Assembly (NCBI RefSeq): GCF_047511655.1
Contig: NC_133396.1
Location: forward strand, 132,255,490-132,319,489
From: Castor canadensis
Taxonomy: Eukaryota > Chordata > Mammalia > Rodentia > Castoridae
Reading direction: 5' to 3'
Length of the DNA stretch: 64,000 nt
Of the stretch, positions 1 to 10,950 are shown piece after piece. Under the pieces are notes generated by a model, which saw nothing but the letters and a program-made list of their open reading frames with translations, was not told the origin of the DNA and searched no databases. The position numbers were made by a program, and so were the translations under genes. Numbering within the stretch: position 1 is the stretch's first letter; every line of letters begins with the position of its first letter.

Positions 1-212
1 AAGCAGGAAGTGGGAATCATCATACTTTTACTGTCCTAACAAAGCAATTTTCATTTTTTCCATTTTACGCTCACTTATTTTTGAAAGTAAAGGATGTTCA
101 AACTACTTGCAATACGAGTTTTAGATTTTTTTTGTTTTTACTCATTGAGTGATATAAGTATTATGCATATTTTTAATTAATCTTTAAACTTTCTAATGGT
201 TGCAGAAATTCT

Positions 213-1000
213 GTCATTCATTCAACAAATGCTTATTTAATACACACTAAGCATAGTCCTAGGAGCTAGCCATACAGCAGTGACACAGAGTCTGAATTTT
301 AATTCTTATGGAGCCTACATTCCAGTGGGGGACCCACAATAAATAAATAAATTGATGGTAAGATGGTGGGTGGTATGAGAATTTTATAGAAAAAAAAATC
401 AGTCAGGTAAAGGGAATTGAAAATCATTGAATGAGAGACTGTTTTGGATAAGATAGTCAGGAAGATCTTTCTAGAGGGAGACATTTGAAGAGAGACATGA
501 ATGAGCTCAGGAATGAGACATGAAAATTTCTTAAGGAAAATACTGGGCAGAGAGAAGGGAAAGTAGAAAATTCCCAAGGTGTAATCATGATTAAAACTGG
601 AGAAACAAGCAAGCCAATCCAGGTGGAATGTTTTGACCCAATGAGGAAGAAGCAGGGAATGAGGTCAGGGTCATAGAAAGAATAAATTGTATAGGACTGG
701 GGCTGAGAGTACACAGTCAGGACTTTGTACTTATTGGTGTGTTGGAGTCTGGAAGTTAGAGAGCAGGGGGTGATTTCACATAAATGAAGGTTGGCTAGAG
801 AGAAAGAGAGAGAAGGAGAGAAAGAGAGAGACAAGAGGCGATGTTGGAAAAGTCATCAGGTAGCAACTACAGTAGTAGGCCAGATAGAGAAGAGTGGAGA
901 CTAGAGGCAACAGAATTCCTTCATCAGTTAATTTTAGGATGTAAGAGAAAGAATATTAAGGATGACCTCAAGACTTTTGTCTAAATAATTGGTTCCATTT
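213..1000 (-). mobile_element. L2 LINE 3' region, antisense
   Basis: The left edge reads CATTCATTCAACAAATGC, the reverse complement of the usual L2 3' end. It is followed by the L2-like stretch on a growing list of landmarks: a short ATAAATAAATAAAT run, GGAAGATCTTTCTAGAGGG, GACATTTGAAGAGAGACATGA, and near 958 GGATGACCTCAAGACTTTT. This order matches the 3' part of L2 read backwards. The copy is old and diverged. The right edge is uncertain; similarity may extend to about 1160. Confidence 0.7.
795..834. repeat. (GA)n/(GAAA)n purine-rich simple repeat
   Basis: A run of GAGA and AAAG units with few interruptions, inside the antisense L2 copy. Confidence 0.85.
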
Positions 1001-1394
1001 ATAGGTCAAGATATAGTTTTTTTCAAAAAGTTTAAAACGAGACTCCACACAAATATCATGAATGAGAAAATTAGCAGAAGGTTGAACCTGATTCAGGAGA
1101 ATTAGAGGGACAGGAGTGATGAGGAAATGAAGAAAGCAAGCTGAAATTGGGTCGCTAGGCTACTTATACAAATTAATGTCCTATAGCTCAATAAAAACAT
1201 AACAGCATTTGCATCTTGATAAGACAAAAATCTTCAAGTTAATGTGTACCTTACATAATGTGAATCTGTAACAAATGATCTATGAGAATCACACAAAAGC
1301 ACTGCTTTGAGTGGGTCAATTCACTAATACTATGATATATGATAAGAATACAAAGTGAACAATGAATTATATACTTAAAAAAAAGAAGGACAAG

Positions 1395-1660
1395 CCTTAT
1401 TCAGGAGTGGGTATTAGTTGGAGGTGGGAGGGTGAATAGAGAGGGCAAAGAAGAGCAAATATGGTTGATGTACTTTACATACTTGTATGAAAATAGAACA
1501 ATTAAACCTGCTGAAATTGTTTTAAAAAGGGAGCAGGGGATAAGTGAGAATGGTGGTGGGGTGAATCTAACACAGACACACTGCAAGCCTATGTGGAAAT
1601 GTCACAGTGAAAACCCCTGTGCAACCAATAAATGCTAATAAACATGCTTAAAAAAGAAAA
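1395..1660 (+). mobile_element. Old L1 3' end fragment
   Basis: The segment parallels the 3' UTR of L1-B (38750-38990) in order: GTATTAGTTGGAGG, GGGTGAATAGAGAGGG, TTGATGTACTTTACATACTT, then a G-rich stretch and an A-rich end. It carries no coding sequence. It belongs to the older of the two L1 3' UTR types in this window. Confidence 0.7.
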
Positions 1661-1997
1661 GACAAAGTGTTCTTTTGTTCTACCTCCATGTTATGGATTT
1701 TTTTTGTTAAAATTGAGATAATAAACTTTGGCAGAAGAGAAAGTTGTAGGGAAGTGTCAGCCATCATTTAAGTGTTTACCCATTGTTAAAATTTAATATT
1801 TTAATTTATAAATAATAGTTTGTTCTTTTTTAGTGGCTGGTTATGTCTTTAGAATTAATCCACAAAAGAGGTAGTAATTGATCCTTATAAAATTTTGTTG
1901 AAAGAAGTATTTGGATTTGTTATTAATATACTATTCTAGCTAGGTTTTTTAAAAAAAAATTAGTCCAGGGAATTTATTTATTACATTTCCATGGACT

Positions 1998-2390
1998 TAT
2001 GGTTTGGATGTGGAATGTCCTCTAAAATGACTCATGTGTTGGGTGCTTGGTTCCCAACTGGTGGCACCATTTTTGAAAGTTCTGGAAACTTTAGGAGGTG
2101 GGGCCTAGCTGGAGAAATAAGGCCACTGGGTTCAGGTCCTTGAGGGTTTCTTGTCCCTAGTCCCTTTCTGTGTCTCTCTCTGCTTCCTATCTACCATGAG
2201 TGAGTACCTTTGCCATATGCTCCCACCATCAAGAGGTTCTACCTCACCATGAGCCCAGAATGAACAGGACTTTAGTCAAGGACTTTAGACGGAAGTCTCT
2301 GAAACTATGAGCCAAGATAAATAATTCCTTCCTTAAGTTGTTTATGGCAGGTATTCTGTCATGGTGACAAGAAATCTAACTAACTAACAT
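1998..2390 (+). mobile_element. MaLR-type solo LTR (ERVL-MaLR)
   Basis: It begins TATGGTTTGGATGTGGAATG and contains TTTAGGAGGTGGGGCCTAG, then the TGAGCCAAGATAAATAATT block near the 3' side, and ends in a TCTGTCATGGTGACAAG-like stretch. These are the usual landmarks of MST/MLT1/ORR1-type LTRs in that order. No internal retroviral sequence follows, so it is a solo LTR. Subfamily not assigned. Confidence 0.8.
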
Positions 2391-2860
2391 GGTATTGTTT
2401 AGTGCTACTATAATTAATTTTATCTTGTATTTCAGATTTTACCTCCTATAAAATCTGTGGACCTCTATGTGTATGTGCGTGGGAAGGGGACAGAGGACAT
2501 TATTGGATTAGTGAACCTACTTAATTGAAAAGTTTACTTACTTTAAGCATTATATTTGACCCAGAGTTAAAAAGCAGTTTTAAAAAGTTATTATTATTAT
2601 TAAATGTGTCTGATTTTAGTCACTATGAGAACTGAAAGGAATTTTAAGACACTGAAGCTGCTTTCAAAGAAATTACAATTTAACTGTATCTTGAGATGAG
2701 TTGTGAATATGATCTGACAGAAGCATAGTGTGGGATAGAAAATTGGACATGGAGTTTGGAGGCCGGTTTTGCATGTACTAGATATATTTATCATTATCTG
2801 ATTCTTAATTGCATACACAATTATGCATATAGTTATACTTACATAGATCTCTCTATTTTT
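2391..2860. other. No gene or named repeat seen
   Basis: Unique-looking AT-rich sequence with a short TTA run near 2588. No open frame with recognisable content. Confidence 0.5.
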
Positions 2861-3138
2861 TGACAGCGCTGAAGTTGAGCTCAGTGCCTCATGCTTGCTA
2901 GGCAGGCTCTCTACCACTTGATCCACACTGCTGTCTTGTTTTTACTTTGGTTATTTTTGAGATAGGGTCTCATTTTATGGCCTGACTAGCTTATGTTTCC
3001 CTTCCTGAATGGGATGACAGATATCACCATGCCCAGACATTGGTTGAAGTAGAGTCTTTGTGAACTGTCTGCCCATTCTGGCTTTGAACCGGATATCTAC
3101 CTTCCAAGAATCTAGGATTACAGGCTTGAGCCACCATT
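2861..3138 (-). mobile_element. Dimeric B1-like/ID-like SINE, antisense
   Basis: Read on the minus strand, the left half has the B1-like pol III landmarks (GGTGGCTCAAGCCTGTAAT, then a GGTTCAAAGCCAG box). An A-rich linker follows (AAAATAACCAAAGTAAAAA), then a tRNA-derived right half with TCAAGTGGTAGAGAGCC and GAGCTCAACTTCAG. The fusion of a 7SL-like and an ID-like unit recurs in this window at 5.9, 8.8, 40.5, 49.9 and 63.0 kb and is the best taxonomic clue. Confidence 0.85.
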
Positions 3139-3344
3139 AATTATACTACCTATAAGATGACGAAATGCTATTCAACTAAAGCTGTTGATTAAATACATGT
3201 GCACTATCTAATTACTATCTATCTATTTTCCTCTCATCAATACTCTGTTTTATCCTGCAAAGAACTTAAATGACTGAGTCATAGTATTGAAAATATAATT
3301 GCACAGATACTAGCACACAATAAGCAATAAATAATGTCACTTTG

Positions 3345-3525
3345 TTTGTATTTCCTCAAATATGTTGTGCTCACTCATTTCACTGAGATTTTATACCTCT
3401 TCCTATGTCTAGATTTCCCTCCACTGTTCATACCTCCCTCTTCCTCAAACTTTGCATTGTCCGTGACTCAGCTCAGCTTTCCTCTTTCCTTAGCTCCTTC
3501 TGGCATGCAGCAAGGTGAGTCTACA
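3345..3525 (+). mobile_element. Possible L2/MIR3-like fragment
   Basis: A pyrimidine-rich stretch with GTGCTCACTCATTTCACT and CTAGATTTCCCTCCACTG resembles the 3' part of L2-type LINEs in sense. It is weak, and no clear end is visible. Confidence 0.3.
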
Positions 3526-3989
3526 CCCTAGCCCAGCTTCCTGTTCATGCCAACGTTTGGTACGGGTTTGGTTTATAGATGAATCTCAATCATCATGTCA
3601 TATGAAAAGGGTCTACAAACACCACACAATTGCTTATTTTTTATTTTATAGAATCATGATTAAGCTAACACAAAATATCCAGAAATATATGCCTATCATA
3701 AATTCTAGGCTCTCTTTAGTATCTCTGAATGTAAGTACATATAAAGTGTTATACAAATGTTTCACGGTCAGGAAACTTGTGCCCTTGGAAGAAAAGAGAA
3801 ACCATGTGCCACACATTTTAGAATTTCTATCTTTTCTTCTCTCTCTTTTTTTACATGGTCCAAATGCTGCTTTGATGTTAACTTTCAAAGAAACATAGCC
3901 TATGACAGGCATTTTGCTGCAATCACACAGGAGAATCTAAAAGTTACAGAGTCCAAAGTTTTAGAAGAGCACTAATAAAGAAGTGGAAA

Positions 3990-4290
3990 TAAAGATTTTT
4001 GAAAAATATGGCACAAAGAACATGCAGAAGACCAATAGGATAATAGTATTAACTGGCTCTTTTAAGTTTTGCTCTACAAAATAGTACTTGAAACTTGGAA
4101 CTGTCATGGATACCATTCCCTGCTTCTTGAGCAGTTTTTGGAATACGACCTTATTGTCATATCCAACAACCAATGACAAGACAGGACCACCCACAACAAA
4201 GCCCTGGAATGCAGGCAGTCCACCAGCCTGGCTATAATACTGTCAACAATTCAATTCTGCTGCAGCACACATGTAAATAGGGCCTAAAGA
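3990..4290 (-). pseudogene. Unidentified possible pseudogene or exon remnant
   Basis: On the minus strand, positions 4223 down to about 4075 read as an unbroken frame with coding-like content, including the residues GGLPAFQGF, VVGGPVLSLVVGYDNK and KLLKKQGMVSM. An in-frame stop lies just upstream at about 4243, so the frame is broken. Near 4290 a pyrimidine-rich stretch ending in CTCTTTAG could be a splice acceptor. I do not recognise the family. It could be a decayed processed gene copy, a dead exon, or chance. Confidence 0.25.
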
Positions 4291-4558
4291 GCAAACAGGT
4301 GTGTTTTAAACTGGGAAACAGAAGGACCAAATCAAGGCTAAAAACAACATACCAATGACCTTTGAGCAAATTATTTTGAAGAGCTAAGGAGCTGTAATTA
4401 TAGTCTGGGCAAAGAGACATTTATATGACAGAGATATAGGGGATCTTGGTTGTGGGGTCAAAGGAATCTGTAAGCAAAAGAACAAATGCACAAAGGCCAA
4501 ATCCTTTCTCCAGCAGAACAAAATACAATTATTTGCATGGAGGAAGATGACCTCTGGC

Positions 4559-4913
4559 GTTAGTCACCTTTCTATCAGTATAATGAAATACCTGAGATAA
4601 TTCAGAAGTATATTTTAGCTCACATCTCTGGAGGATTTAGTTTACAGTAGAAAGGCCCCATATTTTGGGTCTGTGGTGAGGCAGCACATCATGGCAGGAA
4701 TACGGGGTGGAGCATAACCACTCACCTTACAAGCCAAGATGCAAAGCACAAGAGGAAAGGGTTTGGTTCTTCCAATTCCCTTTGAGGGCACAACTCAAGT
4801 GACTTAAGGCCCTCTGTCTTACTTCCTAAAGCTCCCATCAGTTTCTCCCAGGACAGCCATCCTGAGGACTAAATCCTTTACCTTTTGAGGGACATTCAAA
4901 TCCACACTACAGT
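4559..4913 (-). mobile_element. MaLR-type solo LTR, antisense
   Basis: The left edge reads TCTATCAGTATAATGAAATACC, the reverse of the usual MaLR 3' end. TCACATCTCTGGAGG and CATCATGGCAGGAA follow, and the right edge reads GGACATTCAAATCCACAC, the reversed 5' start. No internal sequence is attached. Confidence 0.75.
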
Positions 4914-5920
4914 AACTTCTGTGCTATTGATAACTCTGGGTGATCTTTTTGTACAATATATACTAAGGACTTGTGTACTGCATAGGTCCACACAAGCTTG
5001 AATAGTTCTAGTGGCAAGGGTGTACCCACTCTAGGACTTCCGGGAATATAGAAACTTCTTAGATTTTCTAGAGAGAAATCTCTAAGAGAATGGCATGACT
5101 GTATGTCTACAAAAAAAAAATCTGTTCACTGAGGTACAGCATGAGGTAGCTGGAGACTTAAAAATGTGTCTCTGGTGACACTAATATTTGGTATGTGAAG
5201 AAACAAGTCATGTGCTGAGGTTACTGGAAAGATTAATGGGAGAACATTGTTATGGAGGTAAATGTGAAAAATAAAATACCAGGGTACAAGTGAGCAACAT
5301 TAAGGGAGGTATTAAAAAGTAGTAACTAGAGCACTTAGAAACCAGGAATGTGTAGATAGAAGGAGTTTTAGATCTGACCTTAAGAGAAAAGTTAAGTGTA
5401 TAGAAGACAGGGCAAGACAAGATTCAGGTAAACAGCAAACCCATTCAGCTTCACACAGATGATAGGAAAATGCAGTTTGTGGGTTTCATTTGGGAATGGG
5501 AATCAGTAGATCTCTGATTAGAAAGAACCCTAGGATGTTTTCTTAGGATAGATTAAGTAAAAGCAGTTCTAAAAATATTTTCATGATTGTTGTGCTGGTG
5601 GGTTTTGGGTAGCAAATTTATACCTCCTGCCCAAATTCTGGGATTTGATACCCAGTAGTGGTCTTTGATAATATTCTGTCAGTATTCTCAATAATGTCTT
5701 TATCTACAGCCCTCAGAATGGCTGCAAATAGATGGTGGCTCTTACCAGTGCCCTTCTGGGAGGCTGGAAGAACCATGCAAAGCTGTTCCCCATGTTCTCC
5801 AGACCCTAGGGAATCTGTCTCATCCTGTGCAACTTTTTATAGAATTAATAAGATAGAAGAAACTAGGACTGAGGAAGGAGAGAAGACCACTGTGAGATCA
5901 TATGTCAATGACATACTACT
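4914..5920. other. No gene or clear repeat seen
   Basis: Unique-looking sequence. A frame at 5658-6011 runs into the next SINE and shows no protein family content. Confidence 0.5.
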
Positions 5921-6184
5921 TTTTTATTTTTTGATGGTGCTGGAATTTGGACTTAGGGCCTTGTGCCTGCAAGCCTCTACCCTCAGCCCTTTTTGTTTTG
6001 GTTATTTTTGAGATAGGTTTTGGGTTTATGGTGGAGCCTGCCTGGACTGCCTTACTATTTATGCTTCCTGACAGCTGGGATGATAGTTTTGAACCATCAC
6101 ACCCAGTTTTTTTATTGGTCAAGATGGGGTCTCTCTGCCTCATGAGTAACTAGGATTACAGGCATGATCCACTGCATCCAGCTA
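5921..6184 (-). mobile_element. Dimeric B1-like/ID-like SINE, antisense
   Basis: On the minus strand it has the B1-like start near 6184 (GCCTGTAATCCTAG-like block), a TCAAAACTATCATCCC box, the A-rich linker (CTCAAAAATAACCAAAAC), and an ID-like right half ending near 5930. The ID-like part is shortened (the TAGAGxxCxTGCxTAGCAAG core is damaged). Confidence 0.8.
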
Positions 6185-8654
6185 TCATGGAAGCAATGCA
6201 TTCGATGTCAGGGAGGTGTGGGGTCAATACTGAAGCTAACTCTTTGCCAGGTACCTGAATCTGGTAATATCAGAAGTTGTCTAAATGATGTGCACAAAAA
6301 CACAGCTTTTAAAAAGGAATTCCATCAGAAAAGCATTAGAGTACAAACAAAGGCCCAGGTAAATGGATTTACTAAATAATTTAGTTGACAAATGGCAGAG
6401 AAAGGTATTAGGTGAATTAAAGTAGTGTCTAAGCACACAGGCAAAAAAGAAGGATTATATCTAGGAAGGAAAAAAGTAGATCATATTTAAATGTTAAGAA
6501 TGTACCATTTAGATGTGCTCATAGTGTAGGCAAATTGTTTAAATTCTCCAGAATGGTAGGTACTCACTCCTGCAAGTGTGCGAGGAAGGACTCCTGGATG
6601 TGATTAATCCCTCTGCCCCCAGGCAGCTGCTATTGATCCTGGCTTGGCTGAGCTCATGATGGTTTCATGGCAGTCAGGGATTTATTTCTGCTAAAAAAGT
6701 TCTGAAACATTTATGCCTTTCAGATATTTTTAGTCCAAATCTCATGTCCTAGCAGGAAGAATGCACACTCAGGACTGGATGTTATTGAGTAAGAAAGTGT
6801 GAAAATTCCTTTAAAAATCAAGGAATAGCCAGCATTTACATTGGGCACTACTTACCTTAAAATAAACCAGAAGTTTTGAAACTGCCAGGCTAAAGAAAAT
6901 CTGTAGTACACCAAGACCATTACTTTCATTCACCTGTTCTTCTGGAATCCAGAATCAGTCACGAAATTATGGATTTGCTTCACTCATGTTATCAATCACT
7001 AATTCATTAAGAAATAATTATTCATAAATATTGAAGATTAACGCATGACTACATATATATATATATTTATATACTTTTAGTTCTTAAATATCAATTTCTT
7101 CCTTATTTGGGGGAAGAAAAATGTTAAAATATATTTTTTAAGGTTACTGAATCAAATGCAGATGGTTCATCCTAAGAACTTTTGAGTAACATTAGTAATT
7201 GGTTTTAAACACAAAGCACATATTAGGATTGTGAACCCTGTTTCCATCTTTGCAAAGATACTGCTGCCCATAAGTAGAGTGTTGTTGCTTTTTATTCACA
7301 GCCCTCCAACCTTCTCACAGGCTTATCACAGGATTCAAAATCAAGACGAGCCACCTTTGTGTTCTATCCATGCAACATTACAAGTAAAGTTTAGAACTTT
7401 GCACTGGTATTATTTTTTTCCTTCTAAGACTTCCAACTATTTGATTACAAAGATGTATACTTAAAACACTTAGGACCAGTGTCCATTTATAAACCCCTTG
7501 CTGCCAGGATTGGTGGAATTCTAAGTGCCTTCAGTTTGAAAGAGTCTTAATTGCTCACAGCTGAGTTATAGCACTGCAAGCAGTCCAGCCACATTTCCCA
7601 CCCCTTAGGTATGTCTAGTTCCCACTCCTGTAAATGCATTGCTGAAGTGCTTCTGAGACTTTCACTACCTCAGCAACTACCTTCCTCCCTATTCCCAGAA
7701 CCAACCCTTGGAGGTGGAAGGCTATGAGAATCAACATTCCCATTTCCAGAGGTTGTTGGACTGGTTCTGAGTTAAAGACCCAAGCATTTTACAGATACAT
7801 GAAGTTGATGACTTTGCTTTCTCCCAAGGTAGCGGCAATGCTAATGTTAGTGAAATGCATATGTTTCTCTTTTGGTGGCCGCTGCACGGATTCCCAGAGC
7901 CCATTGAGTAGCTGCACAGAACTAACAGGAGGACCAAGCCAAGGGCTGGTTTGCCATTTACCTTCGAGGGTCCTGGGTTAAGCCCTAAACCCTCTGAGAT
8001 TTGCATACAATGATTTCATCCAAGTTTCTTGGAATCATTAGTAATGATTTGATGTGGTTAATCAACAAAATGTTTGAATGCTTATCAAAACCTACATATC
8101 TAGGGTTATAAATTTGGTATCCATAAGGTCCCTTGGAGTCTTTCCCGTGGGATTGCAGACTGACAAAACAGAATTTTATAGCATGTCAGGGCTTTAAGTG
8201 TTGACAGAGAAGAGACTAAGCATTGGCATGGGGGGAAAAAGTCAGATATTTTCACACTTAAAATGATGTATTTCTTTTCAGAAATTGGTTTCTTTGGATA
8301 TTTTTAAAGTTTCAATTTGTCCAACTTTAACAGTCACTTGCCTATAAGCACAACTATTATTCATTTTAGCAGTCAGATCAAAGACATCCAAATATGGAAT
8401 TCTGTTTTTATATCAAAATCTGTTCCCCATTAGGGATACAAAACCCAGTTCTAATCTCATTCTTTGTACTCGTGAGCAAAGCATCCAAGTAGGGTAAAAT
8501 AATCCCACTCAGTATACCTATGCATTGCTCAACCACAAAATTTAAAATAAAGTTTGTTTTCTCTTGAAGTAGAACATATAAAATATTATCCCACTCAGAG
8601 AGGTATGAAAATAGTACATTCCTTAGAATTTAAGAGGGGAGATTGCTTTTTATA
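6185..8654. other. No gene or clear repeat seen
   Basis: AT-rich unique-looking sequence with a short TA run near 7050-7065. Two frames overlap on opposite strands around 7724-8006; neither has known motifs and both are likely chance. Confidence 0.5.
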
Positions 8655-8783
8655 TGTGTGTGTGTGTATGTATATATATATATATATGTACATACACACA
8701 CACACATAAATAAATCAATATATATATTGGTTTATATATATAAATGCATATGTTGACATATACATATATAAATATACATATAT
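8655..8783. repeat. TG/TA/CA mixed microsatellite
   Basis: Runs of TG, then TA, then CA, then imperfect TATA units, immediately before the poly-dA/ID end of the antisense SINE at 8785. It may have grown from that SINE's tail. Confidence 0.9.
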
Positions 8784-8784
8784 G

Positions 8785-9128
8785 GGCAGTATTGGAGTTT
8801 GAACTCAGGACTTCACACTTGCTAAGCAGCTGCTGTACCACTGGAGCCACACCTCCAGTTCATTTTGCTCTTTTTGGGGTTGTTGTTTGGGTTTTTTTTT
8901 TTTATTTTGACATAGGTTCTTGCTTTCTTCACAGGCTGGTCTGTACCATGGTTATTCTATTTTACATTTTCTGCCATAGCTGGGATGGCAGGCACACACC
9001 ACCATGCCCAGTTTTGATTGAGATGGGATCTTATGACCCTTTGCCCAGGCTGATCTCAAGCAGTGATCTTCTGGATCTCAGCATTCCAAGTAGTTGGGAT
9101 TACAAGCATGAGCCACTGGGGCCCAGCT
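8785..9128 (-). mobile_element. Dimeric B1-like/ID-like SINE, antisense
   Basis: The ID-like half on the left has GTTTGAACTCAGGAC and CACTTGCTAAGCAGCTG. A long T-rich linker (8890-8908) follows, and a B1-like half ends with AGTAGTTGGGATTACAAGC and GAGCCACTGGGGCCCAGC. At about 344 bp it is longer than its siblings because of the expanded linker and an extra stretch around 8935-9005. Confidence 0.85.
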
Positions 9129-9539
9129 TGATTTACATTTTCAAAAGTAATTTCTTTATAAAAATTAGTGGATGTTAATCCAAAACTGTCTGTTCATGTT
9201 TTTAATGGTGAGATGTTAATATTAATGGCATGATATTATTTTATCAATATTTATCTCCTTGACACAGTACAAATAAATGAAGATACAGTAGACCAACATA
9301 AATAGTAAACTGTCTTCAACAGCTAAAATATTAGGTACATGGAGGACTTTTTTTAGCTAGAAGATAGACATGATAAGAAAACAGGCAAAAATGTAGATTT
9401 GTCAAAATAAGACAAGCATAAACATGCACCAGTAAAACCAACATGCAACACACATACACAGGCAAAATTACAAAAATTTAAAGTATGTCTTCCAGCCACA
9501 AAAAATTAGGTCAGTTTTCTATATCTTGTATCTGGTCAA
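9129..9539. other. No gene or clear repeat seen
   Basis: AT-rich unique-looking sequence. Confidence 0.5.
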
Positions 9540-9710
9540 TAATGAGTAAAAATTACAGAGTGCTTGTTATGTTCAAGATGGTGCTGTCAGAACTGTAGGT
9601 AATGGTTTGTTCATCCACTTCACAGATGAGGAGCTCAGGGACAGGGCTGACATAGAGTGGACTGAGAAGAACCACTCAGGATGTCTGGCTCCAGCACTGC
9701 ATGGCTATGT
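9540..9710 (+). mobile_element. MIR SINE
   Basis: The MIR core order is visible: ACAGAGTGCTTGTTATGTTC, then TTCACAGATGAGGAGCTCAG, then GGATGTCTGGCTCCAGCAC. The copy is old and diverged. Confidence 0.75.
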
Positions 9711-10865
9711 GTAACTGCCTCTGTCCAGTTTGGGGACCATGTTTCATAATCTGAGCTCATAAACAGGATCAGCTAGCGATGTGGTCATGAGCTACATCCT
9801 GACTCAGAGGATGAGATGTGCTTAATATACTTTGAGTGGCATAGTTGATGTGTTTAGCTTTAAATTATTTCCCAGTGAAATGAATTACTGCTCACACTTC
9901 ATTAGTTATGTTAGTAAATATCCACACTCATTCTCTACACTCAAGGCTCATGTTTATTATCCAGCTCGAAAATATGTGCTAGAGTTGTAAATTTTAGAAA
10001 CTAAATTAAAATTTTATGCTGATATTTCTTTATATCGAGTATGTGATCAATATATTTTCCAATGACTCATCTATAGCTAAAAATTTTACTTGGATATACT
10101 TAAAGATTCTGATTATTTGGTAGACATGTTAATGAGATACTAACTTTACCTAGGAAAGTTGAACTTGGTTGCAATTCAGCATTGTGTTGAATTCATCGGC
10201 TGAGGTCTAGAAATTATTCTTTATCAAAAGGTGGAGATAATTTTGATTAGGAAGGCCAGTTGTGATGTCTTCTCTACAAACCTTCTACATAACCTCATGA
10301 TTCTTCTAAACAAGGTTTTGTAGCACAGTTTTGCCCATAAAATACAGCTAAAATCCAATGTGTTTGCCATCCTTTCTTTAAATCATTTATTTCTCACTAA
10401 AAATTCTTGAGAATTAATGAACAAAGCAAAAACATGGTGGTGGTAGGGGTGGGATTCAGGAGAAGTACGTTAAACCACTAAACATAGTTCCTGACAAATT
10501 ATCTGGTGGAGAGATGTTCTATAAAAAGTGGAATCGTTTGTAAAGAGGAATACAGTGGGGAGCTGGGAGTAAGAGTTCCCTAGTCACATAGTAGCAATGT
10601 CAGAAAGAAAAGAAGGCACAGAAGGAAAATAAAAACGTTGCCTCTACAATATTGTGGCTGAGTTAAGCATTTCTATCTGTAAGTTCAACTTCTATGTTGT
10701 GTCATTCGTGAAGTGAATTTTTTATTATAAAAAGTAGTGGCTGTTATTGTGGTAACATAAATACAACACACATTACTCCGACTAAGAATCACGCATTGCA
10801 AACTGCATTATGCTAACATTCCAATACTGATAGGCATTTTTATTACAAATTGAAACTGTTAAGAC
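9711..10865. other. No gene or clear repeat seen
   Basis: AT-rich unique-looking sequence with no frame of interest. Confidence 0.5.
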
Positions 10866-10950
10866 TCGGAGCGTTTAGGTCAGTGGTGGAGTGCGTGTGG
10901 AAGGTCCTGGGTCCCATGTTCCGCATGACACACCACACACACACAAGCAA
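10866..10950 (+). mobile_element. ID-like SINE monomer
   Basis: The tRNA-like A box region reads TTTAGGTCAGTGGTGGAGTG, followed by GGTCCTGGGTCCCATGTTCC in the B box position, then a CACACA-rich tail. The copy is short and diverged. Confidence 0.65.

Larger units (their letters stand above)
3139..4558. other. Mostly unique sequence, no supported gene
   Basis: Apart from the weak L2-like piece at 3345-3525 and the pseudogene candidate at 3990-4290, nothing is recognised. Open frames on both strands overlap one another, are short, and show no family motif. Confidence 0.45.

Noticed and set aside
7724-8006. Overlapping frames on both strands (85 and 91 codons)
   Set aside because: Short, with no family content; typical of chance frames in a less AT-rich patch.
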